Source of the DNA: Clostridia bacterium | Lineage (GTDB): Bacteria > Bacillota > Clostridia > Christensenellales > Borkfalkiaceae | Direction: 5' to 3' | DNA: 64,000 bases | Assembly: GCA_017399945.1 (NCBI GenBank) | Contig: JAFQAQ010000003.1 | Span: 1 to 64,000, forward strand | Shown here: piece after piece, positions 51,277-60,080 of the stretch | Layout of the letters: every line of letters starts with the position of its first letter | How positions within the stretch are numbered: position 1 is the stretch's first letter | Translations under genes and position numbers: made by a program | Notes under the pieces: generated by a model | Told to the model about the DNA's origin: nothing | Seen by the model: only the letters and a program-made list of their open reading frames with translations | Databases searched by the model: none

Positions 51277-52157
51277 AGGTCGGTTTCCCCCTTGTTTTTA
51301 GCAAACTTCTCGGCAACTGCCTTAGTAAAAGACTCTACCGAAAGGTCACAATCTAATATCACGCCCTTTTCTTTTAAGGCGTCTTTAAGGTATTCGGTAA
51401 CGGGAATATCAAGCCCCATTTCGCGCATACCCACTCTGTCTTCAAACACTTGTTTAGGAGTGCCTACTTTAACCACTTTACCCTTACTAAAAACTGCAAC
51501 CGAAGAACAGTATTCGGCAACGAAATCCATATCGTGCGAAACGATAACCACCGTTTTAACAAAAGTTGCGTGCAAGGTTTTAAGAAGTCTCGCAAACTCA
51601 CGTTTACCAACGGGATCAAGTCCTGCAACCGGCTCGTCTAAAACCAAAACTTCGGGACGGGAAACGATAACTCCGGCAATAGCCACCCTGCGTTTTTGAC
51701 CGCCCGACAGTTCAAAAGGAGATTTTTCCTTAATTTTATCGTAATCAAGCCCAACGGTAGTAATCGCTTGTTTTACCCTATCTTCAACGTCAACTTGGGG
51801 AAGGTCGGGATAAAAGTTTTTAAGCCCAAACGCAACGTCTTCAAACACCGTTTCGGCAAAAAGTTGGTATTCGGGGTATTGGAAAACCATACCCACCTTT
51901 TTTCTAAGTTCTTTAAGGTTAGTATTTTTGTCGGTTAAATCAAATTCGCCCACCAAAAGTTGACCGTTACCTTCTTTTGTGGGGATAAGACCGTTAAGGT
52001 GTTGAACGAAAGTGGATTTACCACTGCCCGTTTGACCGATTATGCCGAAAAACTCACCTTCGGGTATGGTTAAGGTAACCCCGTCTAAGGCGCGAAAGGC
52101 AAGGGCTTTGGCTTTTTCGCTATAAGTATAAACTAAATCTTTGCTTACAATTTGCAT
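51273..52157 (-). CDS. ecfA2: ECF transporter ATPase A2
   Basis: Energises vitamin and metal uptake with EcfA1 and EcfT. Walker A GQTGSGKS near 41-48, Q-loop VFQYPEYQLF, signature LSGGQKRRVAI and Walker B VLVLDEPVAGLDP are all present. At 294 residues it is slightly longer than EcfA1, as usual. It overlaps ecfA1 by 13 bases. Confidence 0.95.
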   Translation of the reverse strand: MQIVSKDLVYTYSEKAKALAFRALDGVTLTIPEGEFFGIIGQTGSGKSTFVQHLNGLIPTKEGNGQLLVGEFDLTDKNTNLKELRKKVGMVFQYPEYQLFAETVFEDVAFGLKNFYPDLPQVDVEDRVKQAITTVGLDYDKIKEKSPFELSGGQKRRVAIAGVIVSRPEVLVLDEPVAGLDPVGKREFARLLKTLHATFVKTVVIVSHDMDFVAEYCSSVAVFSKGKVVKVGTPKQVFEDRVGMREMGLDIPVTEYLKDALKEKGVILDCDLSVESFTKAVAEKFAKNKGETDL

Positions 52158-52966
52158 AGCGCCTCCGCCAAGTCCGATTGAGTGAGCACGTCGCCGTCAA
52201 TTTCCACGCCTTGTTCTTTTAGTTTTTGGGCAATATAAACTGCAAGGGGCACTTCTAACCCCAAGTTTTTAAGTTCTTTTTGTTTTAAGAAAATTTCTTT
52301 TGGAGTGCCTGTAAAAACCATTTCTCCGTCGGATAAAACTATTACCCTGTCGGCTTTTGTAACTTCTTCCATATAGTGAGTTATGGCAACCACCGTAACC
52401 CCTTGTTCTTTATTGAGTTTTTGCACGGTGGAAAGCACTTCTTTTCTGCCTTGTGGATCGAGCATTGCGGTTGCTTCGTCAAGCACCAAAACGTCTGGTT
52501 TTAAGGCAAGTACGCCGGCGATTGCAATACGTTGTTTTTGACCGCCCGATAAACGAGAAGGAGTTGCCCTTTTGAAATCTTGCATACCGACAGCCGAAAG
52601 GGCAAAGTCAATGCGTTCTTTGATTTCCTTTCTAGGAACGCCCAAGTTTTCAGGGCCGAAAGCCACTTCGTCTTCTACGATAGAGGCAACCATTTGGTTG
52701 TCGGGGTTTTGGAAAACCACACCCACCCTTTTTCTAACTTCAAAAAGGGTTTTTTTGTCGCCAACCACTATTCCGTCCACGGTAATAGTGCCAAGCGTTG
52801 GGGTTAAAAGACCGTTAAGAAGTCTAGCCAAAGTGGATTTACCACTTCCGTTATGCCCGATTATTGCAACGTATTCGCCTTTTTGCACGGTAAAATTAAC
52901 GCCTTTTAACGCAGGCGTTTGTTTATCGTAGGTAAAATATAGGTCTTTTGCAATAATTTGTTCCAT
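52145..52966 (-). CDS. ecfA1: ECF transporter ATPase A1
   Basis: Partner ATPase of EcfA2. Walker A GHNGSGKS near 37-44, Q-loop VFQNPDNQMV (the usual EcfA1 form), signature LSGGQKQRIAIAG and Walker B VLVLDEATAMLDP. At 273 residues it is complete. It heads the ecfA1-ecfA2-ecfT-truA operon. No S component is encoded in this window. Confidence 0.95.
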   Translation of the reverse strand: MEQIIAKDLYFTYDKQTPALKGVNFTVQKGEYVAIIGHNGSGKSTLARLLNGLLTPTLGTITVDGIVVGDKKTLFEVRKRVGVVFQNPDNQMVASIVEDEVAFGPENLGVPRKEIKERIDFALSAVGMQDFKRATPSRLSGGQKQRIAIAGVLALKPDVLVLDEATAMLDPQGRKEVLSTVQKLNKEQGVTVVAITHYMEEVTKADRVIVLSDGEMVFTGTPKEIFLKQKELKNLGLEVPLAVYIAQKLKEQGVEIDGDVLTQSDLAEALCKL

Positions 52967-53099
52967 ACTAACTCCTATAAATCACGCTTATTTTAGCACA
53001 AGATTAAAAATAATTCAACTAAATAACGCAAATGTGTAAGGTATATAAAAAAGGCATACTTTAACCAAAGGTAAAAAAACAAAAATTTTCATTTTATAA

Positions 53100-53128
53100 T
53101 TGACTAATCGCTTTTGGGGTTGTATAAT
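53100..53128 (+). promoter_or_regulatory. PFOR promoter
   Basis: TTGACT (53100-53105), 17-base spacer, TATAAT (53123-53128) with an extended TG; a strong site suiting an abundant enzyme. A leader of about 55 bases with GGAGG follows. Confidence 0.85.
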
Positions 53129-53190
53129 AATGTTTGGCTAATTATATAAAAATAATAAAATATTAGTAATACATTAACGGAGGACGTTTT

Positions 53191-56100
53191 ATGAAGAAAA
53201 TGACAATTGACGGCAACACCGCCGCCAGCCACGTTGCCTATGCCTTCTCTGAAGTAGCGGCTATTTATCCTATAACCCCTTCTTCTCCAATGGCAGAAGT
53301 TGCAGACGAATGGTCCGCAGCAGGCAGAGTTAACATGTTCGGTCAACCTCTCCGCTTAGCAGAAATGCAATCGGAAGCAGGTGCAGCAGGCGCAGTTCAC
53401 GGTTCATTGACCACCGGTGCTTTAACCACCACTTATACTGCAAGCCAAGGCTTACTTTTAATGATTCCTAACATGTACAAAATCGCAGGTGAATTACTTC
53501 CCACCGTATTCCACGTAAGTGCAAGAGCACTTGCTGCTCACTCACTTAACATTTTCGGCGACCATGCAGACGTTATGGCTTGTCGTCAAACGGGTTTTGC
53601 TATGATTGCTAGTAACTCCGTACAAGAAGTTATGGACTTAGCACTCGTTTCTCACCTTGCAACCTTAAAGAGCAAAGTTCCTTTCTTACACTTCTTCGAC
53701 GGTTTTAGAACCAGTCACGAAGTAAGCAAAATCGACGCTATCGACTACGACGAAATGAAGGCGTTAGTTGATATGGCTGATATCGACGATTTCCGTGCAA
53801 GAGCGCTTAACCCAGAACACCCCGTTCAACGTGGTACTGCGCAAAACTCCGATATCTATTTCCAAAATAGAGAAACTGCTAACAAGTACTACGAAGCAAC
53901 CCCTGCTATCGTTCAACAAATGATGGACAAGGTTAACAAACTTACCGGAAGAAATTATCACTTGTTCGACTACGTTGGTGCACCCGACGCTGAAAACATC
54001 GTAATTTTAATGGGTAGTGGCGCAGACGCCGTTGAAGAAACCATCAACAAGATGAACAAGGAAGGCCACAAAGTTGGTTTGCTTAAAGTAAGACTTTATC
54101 GTCCTTTCGCTATCGACGCTTTCGTAAACGCTATTCCAAAGTCGGTTAAGAAGATTGCCGTTTTAGACAGAACTAAGGAAGCTGGTTCTCTCGGCGAACC
54201 TTTATACTTAGACGTATGCTCTGCTCTTCTTGAAAAGGGCATGACCGATATCAAGGTAGTTGGCGGTAGATACGGTTTAGGTTCTAAGGAATTCAATCCT
54301 TCTATGATTTATTCGGTTTATAAGAACTTAGAACAAGACGAACCTAAAAACCACTTTACCGTTGGTATTTTCGAAGATATCACCAACAGTTCTTTGGATT
54401 TCTCTTATAAATACGACGCTGCACCCGAAGGCACTATCTCCTGCAAGTTCTGGGGCTTAGGTTCTGACGGTACGGTTGGCGCAAACAAAAACTCTATTAA
54501 AATCATCGGTGACCATACCGATATGTACGCACAAGGTTACTTCTTCTACGACTCCAAAAAGTCGGGTGGTATAACCGTTTCTCACTTACGTTTTGGTAAC
54601 ACTCCTATTCAATCTGCTTACCTTATCGACAGTGCAGACTTCGTACAATGTTCTAACCCCTCTTACATCACCCGTTACAATATGACCGGTGACTTAAAAG
54701 AAGGTGGCTCTTTCTTATTCAACACCTCTGCTAAATCTGCGAATGAATTAGAATCCGTTCTTCCCGCAGCCGTTAAGAGAGATATCGCTAGCAAGAAGAT
54801 TAATCTTTACGTTATCGACGCAATTAAGATTGCGGCTGAACTCGGTTTAAGAGGCAGAACTAACACTATTTTACAATCTGCGTTCTTCAAGATTGCTAAC
54901 ATTATTCCTTACGACCAAGCAGTTGATTTCATGAAGAAGATGGCATACAAGTCCTTTGCTAAAAAAGGCGACGCTGTCGTTCAAATGAACTACAACGCAA
55001 TCGATTCTGCTGAAGCTAACTTAATCAAGATAGACGTTCCTGCAAGTTGGGCAACCACCACCGAAGGCGCTCCTATGGCAGAAGTTGCTTCCGATCCTTA
55101 CTTTAAGGATATCGTTCATCCTATCCTAGTATTAGAAGGCGACAAGTTACCTTCTTCTGCATTCGCAGCAGACGGCACCGTTCCTACCGGTACTACCAAG
55201 TTCGAAAAACGTGGCGTTGCAGTTAACGTTCCACAATGGAATGCAGACAAGTGTATTCAATGTAACCAATGTGCGTTCGTATGTCCTCACTCTTGTATCC
55301 GTCCCGCAGTAGTTGCCGAAGGCGCTGATAAGCCCGAAACCTTTACTACTAAGGCTATGATTGGTAACAAGGGCTATGAATACAGAATGCAAGTTTCTCC
55401 ATTAGATTGTATGGGTTGTGGCGTTTGCGCAGACATCTGTCCTTCTAAGGAAAAGGCGTTAACTATGGTTCCATTCGGCACTATCGTTGAAGCTGAAACG
55501 GTTAACTATAATTACAGCGAACAACTCCCAGATGTTGACGTATCTAATTGCCCCGGTTGCAAAAAGACCACCGTTAAGGGTAGCCAATTCAGCAAACCTT
55601 TATTCGAATTCTCCGGCGCATGCGCAGGTTGTGGCGAAACTCCTTACGTTAAGGTTATCACCCAACTCTTCGGTGACAGAATGATAGTTGCAAACGCAAC
55701 CGGTTGTTCTTCAATTTACGGTGGTTCTGCTCCTACCTGTCCTTACACCACTAACAAACAAGGTAAAGGACCTGCTTGGGCAAACAGCTTGTTCGAAGAT
55801 AACGCTGAATTCGGTTATGGTATGAACCTTGCAATGAAAGCTCGTAGAGAAAAGATTGCCGAAGATATGAAGGCAAGCATGGACGCAGTTGCTCCTGCTA
55901 CTAAACAAGCTTTCGAAACTTGGTTAAACGATAAAGAAGACGCTGAAAAGAGTAAGGTTGCTGCTGAACTCGTTAAGGCTGCTATGAAAACCGAAACTGC
56001 CGACGGTTTAGATTACGTTAAGGGTAACCTTGATTGCTTGGTTAAACCTTCTATCTGGATTTTCGGTGGTGACGGCTGGGCGTACGATATCGGTTACGGT

Positions 56101-56691
56101 GGATTAGACCACGTTCTTGCTAGTGGCGAAAACGTTAACGTTCTCGTTCTCGATACCGAAGTATACTCCAACACCGGTGGTCAAGCATCTAAATCTACTC
56201 CTACCGGCTCTATTGCTAAATTCGCTGCCGCTGGTAAGAGAGTTAAGAAGAAAGACCTTGGTATGATGGCTATGAGCTACGGTTACGTTTACGTTGCACA
56301 ATGCGCAATGGGTTCTAACAAACAACAATTATTAAACGCTTTAACCGAAGCTGAAGCTTACGACGGTCCATCACTCATCATCTGCTACGCTCCTTGTATC
56401 AACCACGGTATTAACATGGCTAAGAGTCAAGACGAAGAAAAGAAGGCAGTTGATTGCGGATATTGGCAATTATATAGATATAATCCAGACAATATCGATG
56501 CCGGCAAGAATCCATTTACCTTAGATAGTAAAGAACCTTCCGGCGACTACAAGGCGTTCTTACTTGGCGAAACTAGATACGCTTCCTTAATGAAAGCACG
56601 TCCTGAAATCGCTGAGCAACTCTTCAAGAAGACCGAAAAGGATAGCCAAGATAGACTTCAATCTTATAAAAATCTTGCTAAAAACGACTAG
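53191..56691 (+). CDS. nifJ: Pyruvate:ferredoxin (flavodoxin) oxidoreductase
   Basis: Oxygen-sensitive enzyme that oxidises pyruvate to acetyl-CoA and CO2, reducing ferredoxin; central to fermentative energy metabolism. All domains are in one chain: pyruvate-binding N-terminal domain (YPITPSSPMAE), gamma domain, ferredoxin domain with CIQCNQCAFVCPHSC and CMGCGVCADICP, and the thiamine-diphosphate domain with ACAGCGETPY, FGGDGWAYDIGYGG and NTGGQASKSTP. At 1166 residues it is full length. Codons are strongly biased, as for a highly expressed gene. Single-gene unit with its own promoter and terminator. Confidence 0.97.
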   Translation: MKKMTIDGNTAASHVAYAFSEVAAIYPITPSSPMAEVADEWSAAGRVNMFGQPLRLAEMQSEAGAAGAVHGSLTTGALTTTYTASQGLLLMIPNMYKIAGELLPTVFHVSARALAAHSLNIFGDHADVMACRQTGFAMIASNSVQEVMDLALVSHLATLKSKVPFLHFFDGFRTSHEVSKIDAIDYDEMKALVDMADIDDFRARALNPEHPVQRGTAQNSDIYFQNRETANKYYEATPAIVQQMMDKVNKLTGRNYHLFDYVGAPDAENIVILMGSGADAVEETINKMNKEGHKVGLLKVRLYRPFAIDAFVNAIPKSVKKIAVLDRTKEAGSLGEPLYLDVCSALLEKGMTDIKVVGGRYGLGSKEFNPSMIYSVYKNLEQDEPKNHFTVGIFEDITNSSLDFSYKYDAAPEGTISCKFWGLGSDGTVGANKNSIKIIGDHTDMYAQGYFFYDSKKSGGITVSHLRFGNTPIQSAYLIDSADFVQCSNPSYITRYNMTGDLKEGGSFLFNTSAKSANELESVLPAAVKRDIASKKINLYVIDAIKIAAELGLRGRTNTILQSAFFKIANIIPYDQAVDFMKKMAYKSFAKKGDAVVQMNYNAIDSAEANLIKIDVPASWATTTEGAPMAEVASDPYFKDIVHPILVLEGDKLPSSAFAADGTVPTGTTKFEKRGVAVNVPQWNADKCIQCNQCAFVCPHSCIRPAVVAEGADKPETFTTKAMIGNKGYEYRMQVSPLDCMGCGVCADICPSKEKALTMVPFGTIVEAETVNYNYSEQLPDVDVSNCPGCKKTTVKGSQFSKPLFEFSGACAGCGETPYVKVITQLFGDRMIVANATGCSSIYGGSAPTCPYTTNKQGKGPAWANSLFEDNAEFGYGMNLAMKARREKIAEDMKASMDAVAPATKQAFETWLNDKEDAEKSKVAAELVKAAMKTETADGLDYVKGNLDCLVKPSIWIFGGDGWAYDIGYGGLDHVLASGENVNVLVLDTEVYSNTGGQASKSTPTGSIAKFAAAGKRVKKKDLGMMAMSYGYVYVAQCAMGSNKQQLLNALTEAEAYDGPSLIICYAPCINHGINMAKSQDEEKKAVDCGYWQLYRYNPDNIDAGKNPFTLDSKEPSGDYKAFLLGETRYASLMKARPEIAEQLFKKTEKDSQDRLQSYKNLAKND

Positions 56692-56706
56692 TTTATAGGT
56701 CAAACT

Positions 56707-56736
56707 AAAAGCACCCTTTGACTAAGGGTGCTTTTT
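56707..56736 (+). terminator. PFOR terminator
   Basis: AAAAGCACCC pairs with GGGTGCTTTT, followed by further T's. Confidence 0.85.
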
Positions 56737-56787
56737 TATTTTACGATTAACGTCTTTTATGGTATAATATCTTTGTTGGAGTTTACT

Positions 56788-57657
56788 ATGAAAAAATTCG
56801 TTAAAATACTATCTATTATATTATGTATAGCCTTTTGCCTAACTTTTTTGGGTTGTGAGACGGAAAAACCTTGCGCCCATTATTACGGCGATTGGCAAAG
56901 CGACGGGATAAACCACTATCGTCAATGCGAGTGTGGTGATAAAACTTCCATCTCCCCCCACGTTGGCGGAACTGCCACACACGAAAAGAAAGCCGTTTGC
57001 GACGTTTGCTTACTTTCCTACGGCGAAAGGATAGCCTCCGAAGGTCTTTCGTTTGAACTTGACGGCGACCAATACACTCTCGTTGGGCTTGGCGATTGTG
57101 TAGACCAAATTGTCGTTGTTCCCGCTACCTATCAAGATAAAAAGGTAACCAAAATCGCAAGATGGGCTTTTTATAACGACATGATAACCGAAATTGCCCT
57201 TCCAAACACCATAACTACTATTGAGGACGAAGCCTTTTACGGTTGCTATTCACTCAAAAAGGTGGAACTTGGCAACAATATAAAAACAATCGGCAAATGG
57301 GCTTTTCAAGGTTGCGATACCTTGGCGAATATAAACCTTCCCGATAGCATTGAAATCATAGACGATTGGGCCTTTGACGGTTGCAGAAAACTAGTTGGAT
57401 TAACCCTACCAAAAAACCTTAAAAGAATTGGCAACTTCGCATTTTATAACTGCTCGTCCTTAACTAGCCTTACCTTTTACGGCAAACTTAACTATATTGG
57501 AGAGGAAGCTTTTGCTAGATGCACCAAAGTTGCGTCTATTACCTATTACGGCAGTCAAGAAAACTGGAAAGCAATACAAAAAGGCAACGATTGGAACCAA
57601 TGGATAACCAAAGCAACTTCCGTTCTTTGCGTTTATGGTTCTGTAAACATTAAATAA
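56788..57657 (+). CDS. LRR_5 (BspA-like) surface lipoprotein
   Basis: Starts at ATG 56788 with TTGGAG upstream and a TATAAT box at about 56763. The signal peptide ends in LTFLGC, a lipobox, so it should be lipid-anchored outside the cell. A Cys-rich module follows (CAHYYGDW..., CECGD, CDVC), then about five leucine-rich repeats of the BspA kind (AFYGCYSLKKVELGNNIKTI and similar) to residue 289. Such proteins bind host or polymer surfaces; no ligand can be named. A longer frame from 56728 would place the signal peptide internally and is rejected. Confidence 0.88.
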   Translation: MKKFVKILSIILCIAFCLTFLGCETEKPCAHYYGDWQSDGINHYRQCECGDKTSISPHVGGTATHEKKAVCDVCLLSYGERIASEGLSFELDGDQYTLVGLGDCVDQIVVVPATYQDKKVTKIARWAFYNDMITEIALPNTITTIEDEAFYGCYSLKKVELGNNIKTIGKWAFQGCDTLANINLPDSIEIIDDWAFDGCRKLVGLTLPKNLKRIGNFAFYNCSSLTSLTFYGKLNYIGEEAFARCTKVASITYYGSQENWKAIQKGNDWNQWITKATSVLCVYGSVNIK

Positions 57658-57670
57658 TAATATATAAATA

Positions 57671-57700
57671 AAAAAGGCTATCTTGCGATAACCTTTTTTT
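57671..57700. terminator. Bidirectional terminator between convergent genes
   Basis: AAAAAGG and TATC pair with GATA and CCTTTTT around TTGC, with one mismatch; runs of A and T flank both sides. Confidence 0.75.
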
Positions 57701-57713
57701 GTTTAGTTTTGTT

Positions 57714-58316
57714 TTATTCAATCGACTCGAAATCGCTTGCAGGGTGCTTGCACCAAGGACACGTAAAATCTTGTGGCAAGGAACTTCCTTCGTAAACGTA
57801 TCCACAAATCTTGCACCTATACCCCTTTGCTTGCGTCTTTTTGGGTTTTGGTTTAACGTTTGCGTGATAGTATGCATACGTCATAGAAGGCTCGCTACAA
57901 ATAACCTTACTTTCAGTCGCCTTGCAAATAAAGGTAAGGTGACTATCAAGGTCGATAACGTTTTCTACTTTTAAGCTTATAACCGCGTTAACGTAGTTAG
58001 CAAACGCCATAACTCCGTTTTCCATAGGATATAAAACTTCGTATCTCATTTTATCTAAATCTTTACCAGACTTAAAACCAAGCCTTTCAAAAAGTTCAAA
58101 GGGCGCTTTTTCGGTTAAACAGTTTACGTTAAGCACACCCGTTTTTGCAATCATACCGCAAGAAAAATTGTTTTTGTTTATACTAACTGTAAAATGCTCG
58201 TTAGAAACTTGACACACCGTGTTGCAAATCATTGCGTTGTGTTTTTGCCCGTCCTTGCAACTAACAACGTAAAGCCCGTAACCTATATTATAAAACGCTT
58301 TTTTATCAATAGCCAT
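57714..58316 (-). CDS. Flavin reductase-like domain fused to rubredoxin
   Basis: An electron-transfer flavoprotein of strict anaerobes. The N-terminal FMN-binding split-barrel domain (about 1-150) begins IDKKAFYNIGYGLYVVSC and includes NAMICNTVCQVS. The C-terminal rubredoxin has CKICGYVYEG and CPWCKHPASDF, four iron ligands. This matches the flavoredoxin/high-molecular-weight rubredoxin type, often involved in oxygen or peroxide detoxification. I chose ATG 58316 (GGAGG 7 bases upstream); the longer frame to 58364 lacks a ribosome site. It is 200 residues. Confidence 0.9.
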   Translation of the reverse strand: MAIDKKAFYNIGYGLYVVSCKDGQKHNAMICNTVCQVSNEHFTVSINKNNFSCGMIAKTGVLNVNCLTEKAPFELFERLGFKSGKDLDKMRYEVLYPMENGVMAFANYVNAVISLKVENVIDLDSHLTFICKATESKVICSEPSMTYAYYHANVKPKPKKTQAKGYRCKICGYVYEGSSLPQDFTCPWCKHPASDFESIE

Positions 58317-58437
58317 AATTTCGCCTCCGAAAATCATTTTACCACAAAAAAAGCCGTTCGGCAACTCCCGTTTTTATTATTATACATTTAATTTCCCATA
58401 AAAGTTAACAAATTTTTATAAAACCCCCTTAAAACGC

Positions 58438-58466
58438 TTTACAACTTTATCAAGATAAAGTATAAT
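58438..58466 (+). promoter_or_regulatory. Promoter of the amino-acid ABC operon
   Basis: TTTACA (58438-58443), 17-base spacer, TATAAT (58461-58466). The spacer is filled by the palindrome at 58444-58461. Confidence 0.82.
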
Positions 58467-58500
58467 AAGGGTACACTTTACTTTGATAAAGCGATAAAGT
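58444..58500 (+). promoter_or_regulatory. Repeated GATAAAGT operator candidate
   Basis: ACTTTATCAAGATAAAGT (58444-58461) is a perfect inverted repeat exactly within the promoter spacer. Further half-sites ACTTTA (58475), GATAAAGC (58485-58492) and GATAAAGT (58493-58500) lie at and after the transcription start. A repressor bound here would block RNA polymerase. I do not recognise the regulator. Confidence 0.7.
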
Positions 58501-58519
58501 ATTTAGGAGAATTTATAAA

Positions 58520-59365
58520 ATGAAAAAGATTTTAACTTTGATTTTGACCGGTCTTTTAGCAGTAAGTTGTTGTATCGGCTTAACCGCTTGTAAAAAAGAT
58601 ACCCCATGTTGCATAGTAGAAAACATGGTTTTAGCGCAAGAAGAATACGGAATTGCCGCTAAAAAGGGCAACGAATCTTTAATGGGCAAAATCAACGAAG
58701 CCTTGATTGCGCTTGCTGATACCGATTACAAGGCAGTTGCTAAGGATTTTGGTTTAGAAAGCGAACTTTTAGTTACTTCTACTACCGTTAACCCATATGC
58801 AAACGCAACCGACGATAGTTGGGAAAAGGTTGTTGAATCTAAGGAACTTATTTTAGGTTACACCTTATTCGCCCCCATCGCGTTTAAGGACGACAACGCA
58901 AAACTTACCGGTTTTGATATCAAACTTGCTGAAAAGGTAGTTGCATATCTTAACACCACTTATTCTGCTGAAATCACCTTAAAGCCAATCGTTATCGAAT
59001 GGGCGTCTAAGGAAGCAAACTTAGAAGACGGTACTATCGACCTAGTATGGAACGGCATGACCATTAATGCAGACAGACTTGCTGGTATGACCATTTCAGT
59101 ACCTTATTTGAAAAACCAACAAGTTGCAGTTATCCGTGAAGCTGACAAAGACCTTTATAAAGATGCTGATTCTATGAAGAACGCAAACGTTGGCGCTGAA
59201 AAGGGTTCTGCGGGTGAAGGTGTTATCAGTTCTAATAACATCGGCAAAAACTACACTTCTTTCACTTCTCAATTAGATGCTTATAACCAACTTAAAGCAG
59301 GTACGGTAGACGTTATCGTAATCGACTCGGTTATGGCTAATTACTACATTTCTTTGGATAAATAA
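58520..59365 (+). CDS. Amino-acid ABC transporter binding lipoprotein, apparently circularly permuted
   Basis: An SBP_bac_3-type solute-binding lipoprotein; the lipobox LTAC puts the lipidated cysteine at C24. Normally the family starts with ELxVGtxxxxxPFxFxDDxGKLTGFDIDLA and ends with EEYGIAxKKGNxELxxKINxAL. Here the usual C-terminal segment comes first (VLAQEEYGIAAKKGNESLMG at 37-56, then KINEAL), and the usual N-terminal lobe begins at about 108 (ELILGYTLFAPIAFKDDN). The protein ends at the usual late segment DVIVIDSVMANYYI. All parts are present in one uninterrupted frame of 281 residues. GGAG precedes the ATG. The permease and ATPase genes follow directly. Confidence 0.88.
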   Translation: MKKILTLILTGLLAVSCCIGLTACKKDTPCCIVENMVLAQEEYGIAAKKGNESLMGKINEALIALADTDYKAVAKDFGLESELLVTSTTVNPYANATDDSWEKVVESKELILGYTLFAPIAFKDDNAKLTGFDIKLAEKVVAYLNTTYSAEITLKPIVIEWASKEANLEDGTIDLVWNGMTINADRLAGMTISVPYLKNQQVAVIREADKDLYKDADSMKNANVGAEKGSAGEGVISSNNIGKNYTSFTSQLDAYNQLKAGTVDVIVIDSVMANYYISLDK

Positions 59366-59393
59366 TAAAAAAACTTATTTTTAAGGAATAAAA

Positions 59394-60077
59394 ATGAATT
59401 TATCTCTCGTTTTGGGGGAGTTGACGAAAGGGTTTGGTAAAACGTTATTACTTTTTGCCATAACCCTTATTGTCGCTTTACCCCTAGGACTAATTTTATC
59501 GTTAGGCGCTCGCTCTAAATTTAAACCCCTTAAATATCTAGTTAAGGGTTTAATTTGGGTTGTAAGAAGCACGCCTTTAATGCTACAAGTGTTGTTCGTA
59601 AGTTTCGTGCCCTTTTACGGTTTCGGCATACTGAACAAAGATTTAGCCGGCTTTTTAGGTGTGGAAATATATTCTTTAACCTTTATATTTATTGCCGTTG
59701 CCTTTGCCCTTAACTACTCTTGTTATTTTGCAGAAATTTTCCGTGGTGGTATTGAAAGTATTAGTAAAGGTCAATACGAAGCAGGCAAAGTTTTGGGTAT
59801 GACTAAATCCCAAATTTTCTTTAAGATAATACTTTTCCAAGTAATTAAAAAGGTGCTTGCGCCCGTTAGCAACGAAGTTATAACTCTGGTTAAGGACACT
59901 GCTCTTGCCAGCGTTTTAGGGTTTGAGGACTTGTTTACGGTTGCAAAAGGATTAGTTAACCAATACGTTAACCTTGCTCCATTTTTATACGCAGCGTTAT
60001 TTTATTTGGTGTTCAACGGCGTGTTGTCCCTACTTTTCGGTTATCTTGAAAGAAAGGTTTCTTATTATAAGGAGTAG
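59394..60077 (+). CDS. Amino-acid ABC transporter permease
   Basis: A HisM/GlnP-family membrane subunit, 227 residues with about five hydrophobic segments. The coupling EAA loop reads GQYEAGKVLGMTKSQIFFKI, and the N-terminal VVRSTPLMLQVLFV is the typical polar amino-acid permease signature. Only one permease gene is present, so it probably works as a homodimer. It starts 28 bases after the binding-protein gene and ends 3 bases before the ATPase gene. Confidence 0.93.
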   Translation: MNLSLVLGELTKGFGKTLLLFAITLIVALPLGLILSLGARSKFKPLKYLVKGLIWVVRSTPLMLQVLFVSFVPFYGFGILNKDLAGFLGVEIYSLTFIFIAVAFALNYSCYFAEIFRGGIESISKGQYEAGKVLGMTKSQIFFKIILFQVIKKVLAPVSNEVITLVKDTALASVLGFEDLFTVAKGLVNQYVNLAPFLYAALFYLVFNGVLSLLFGYLERKVSYYKE

Positions 60078-60080
60078 GTT

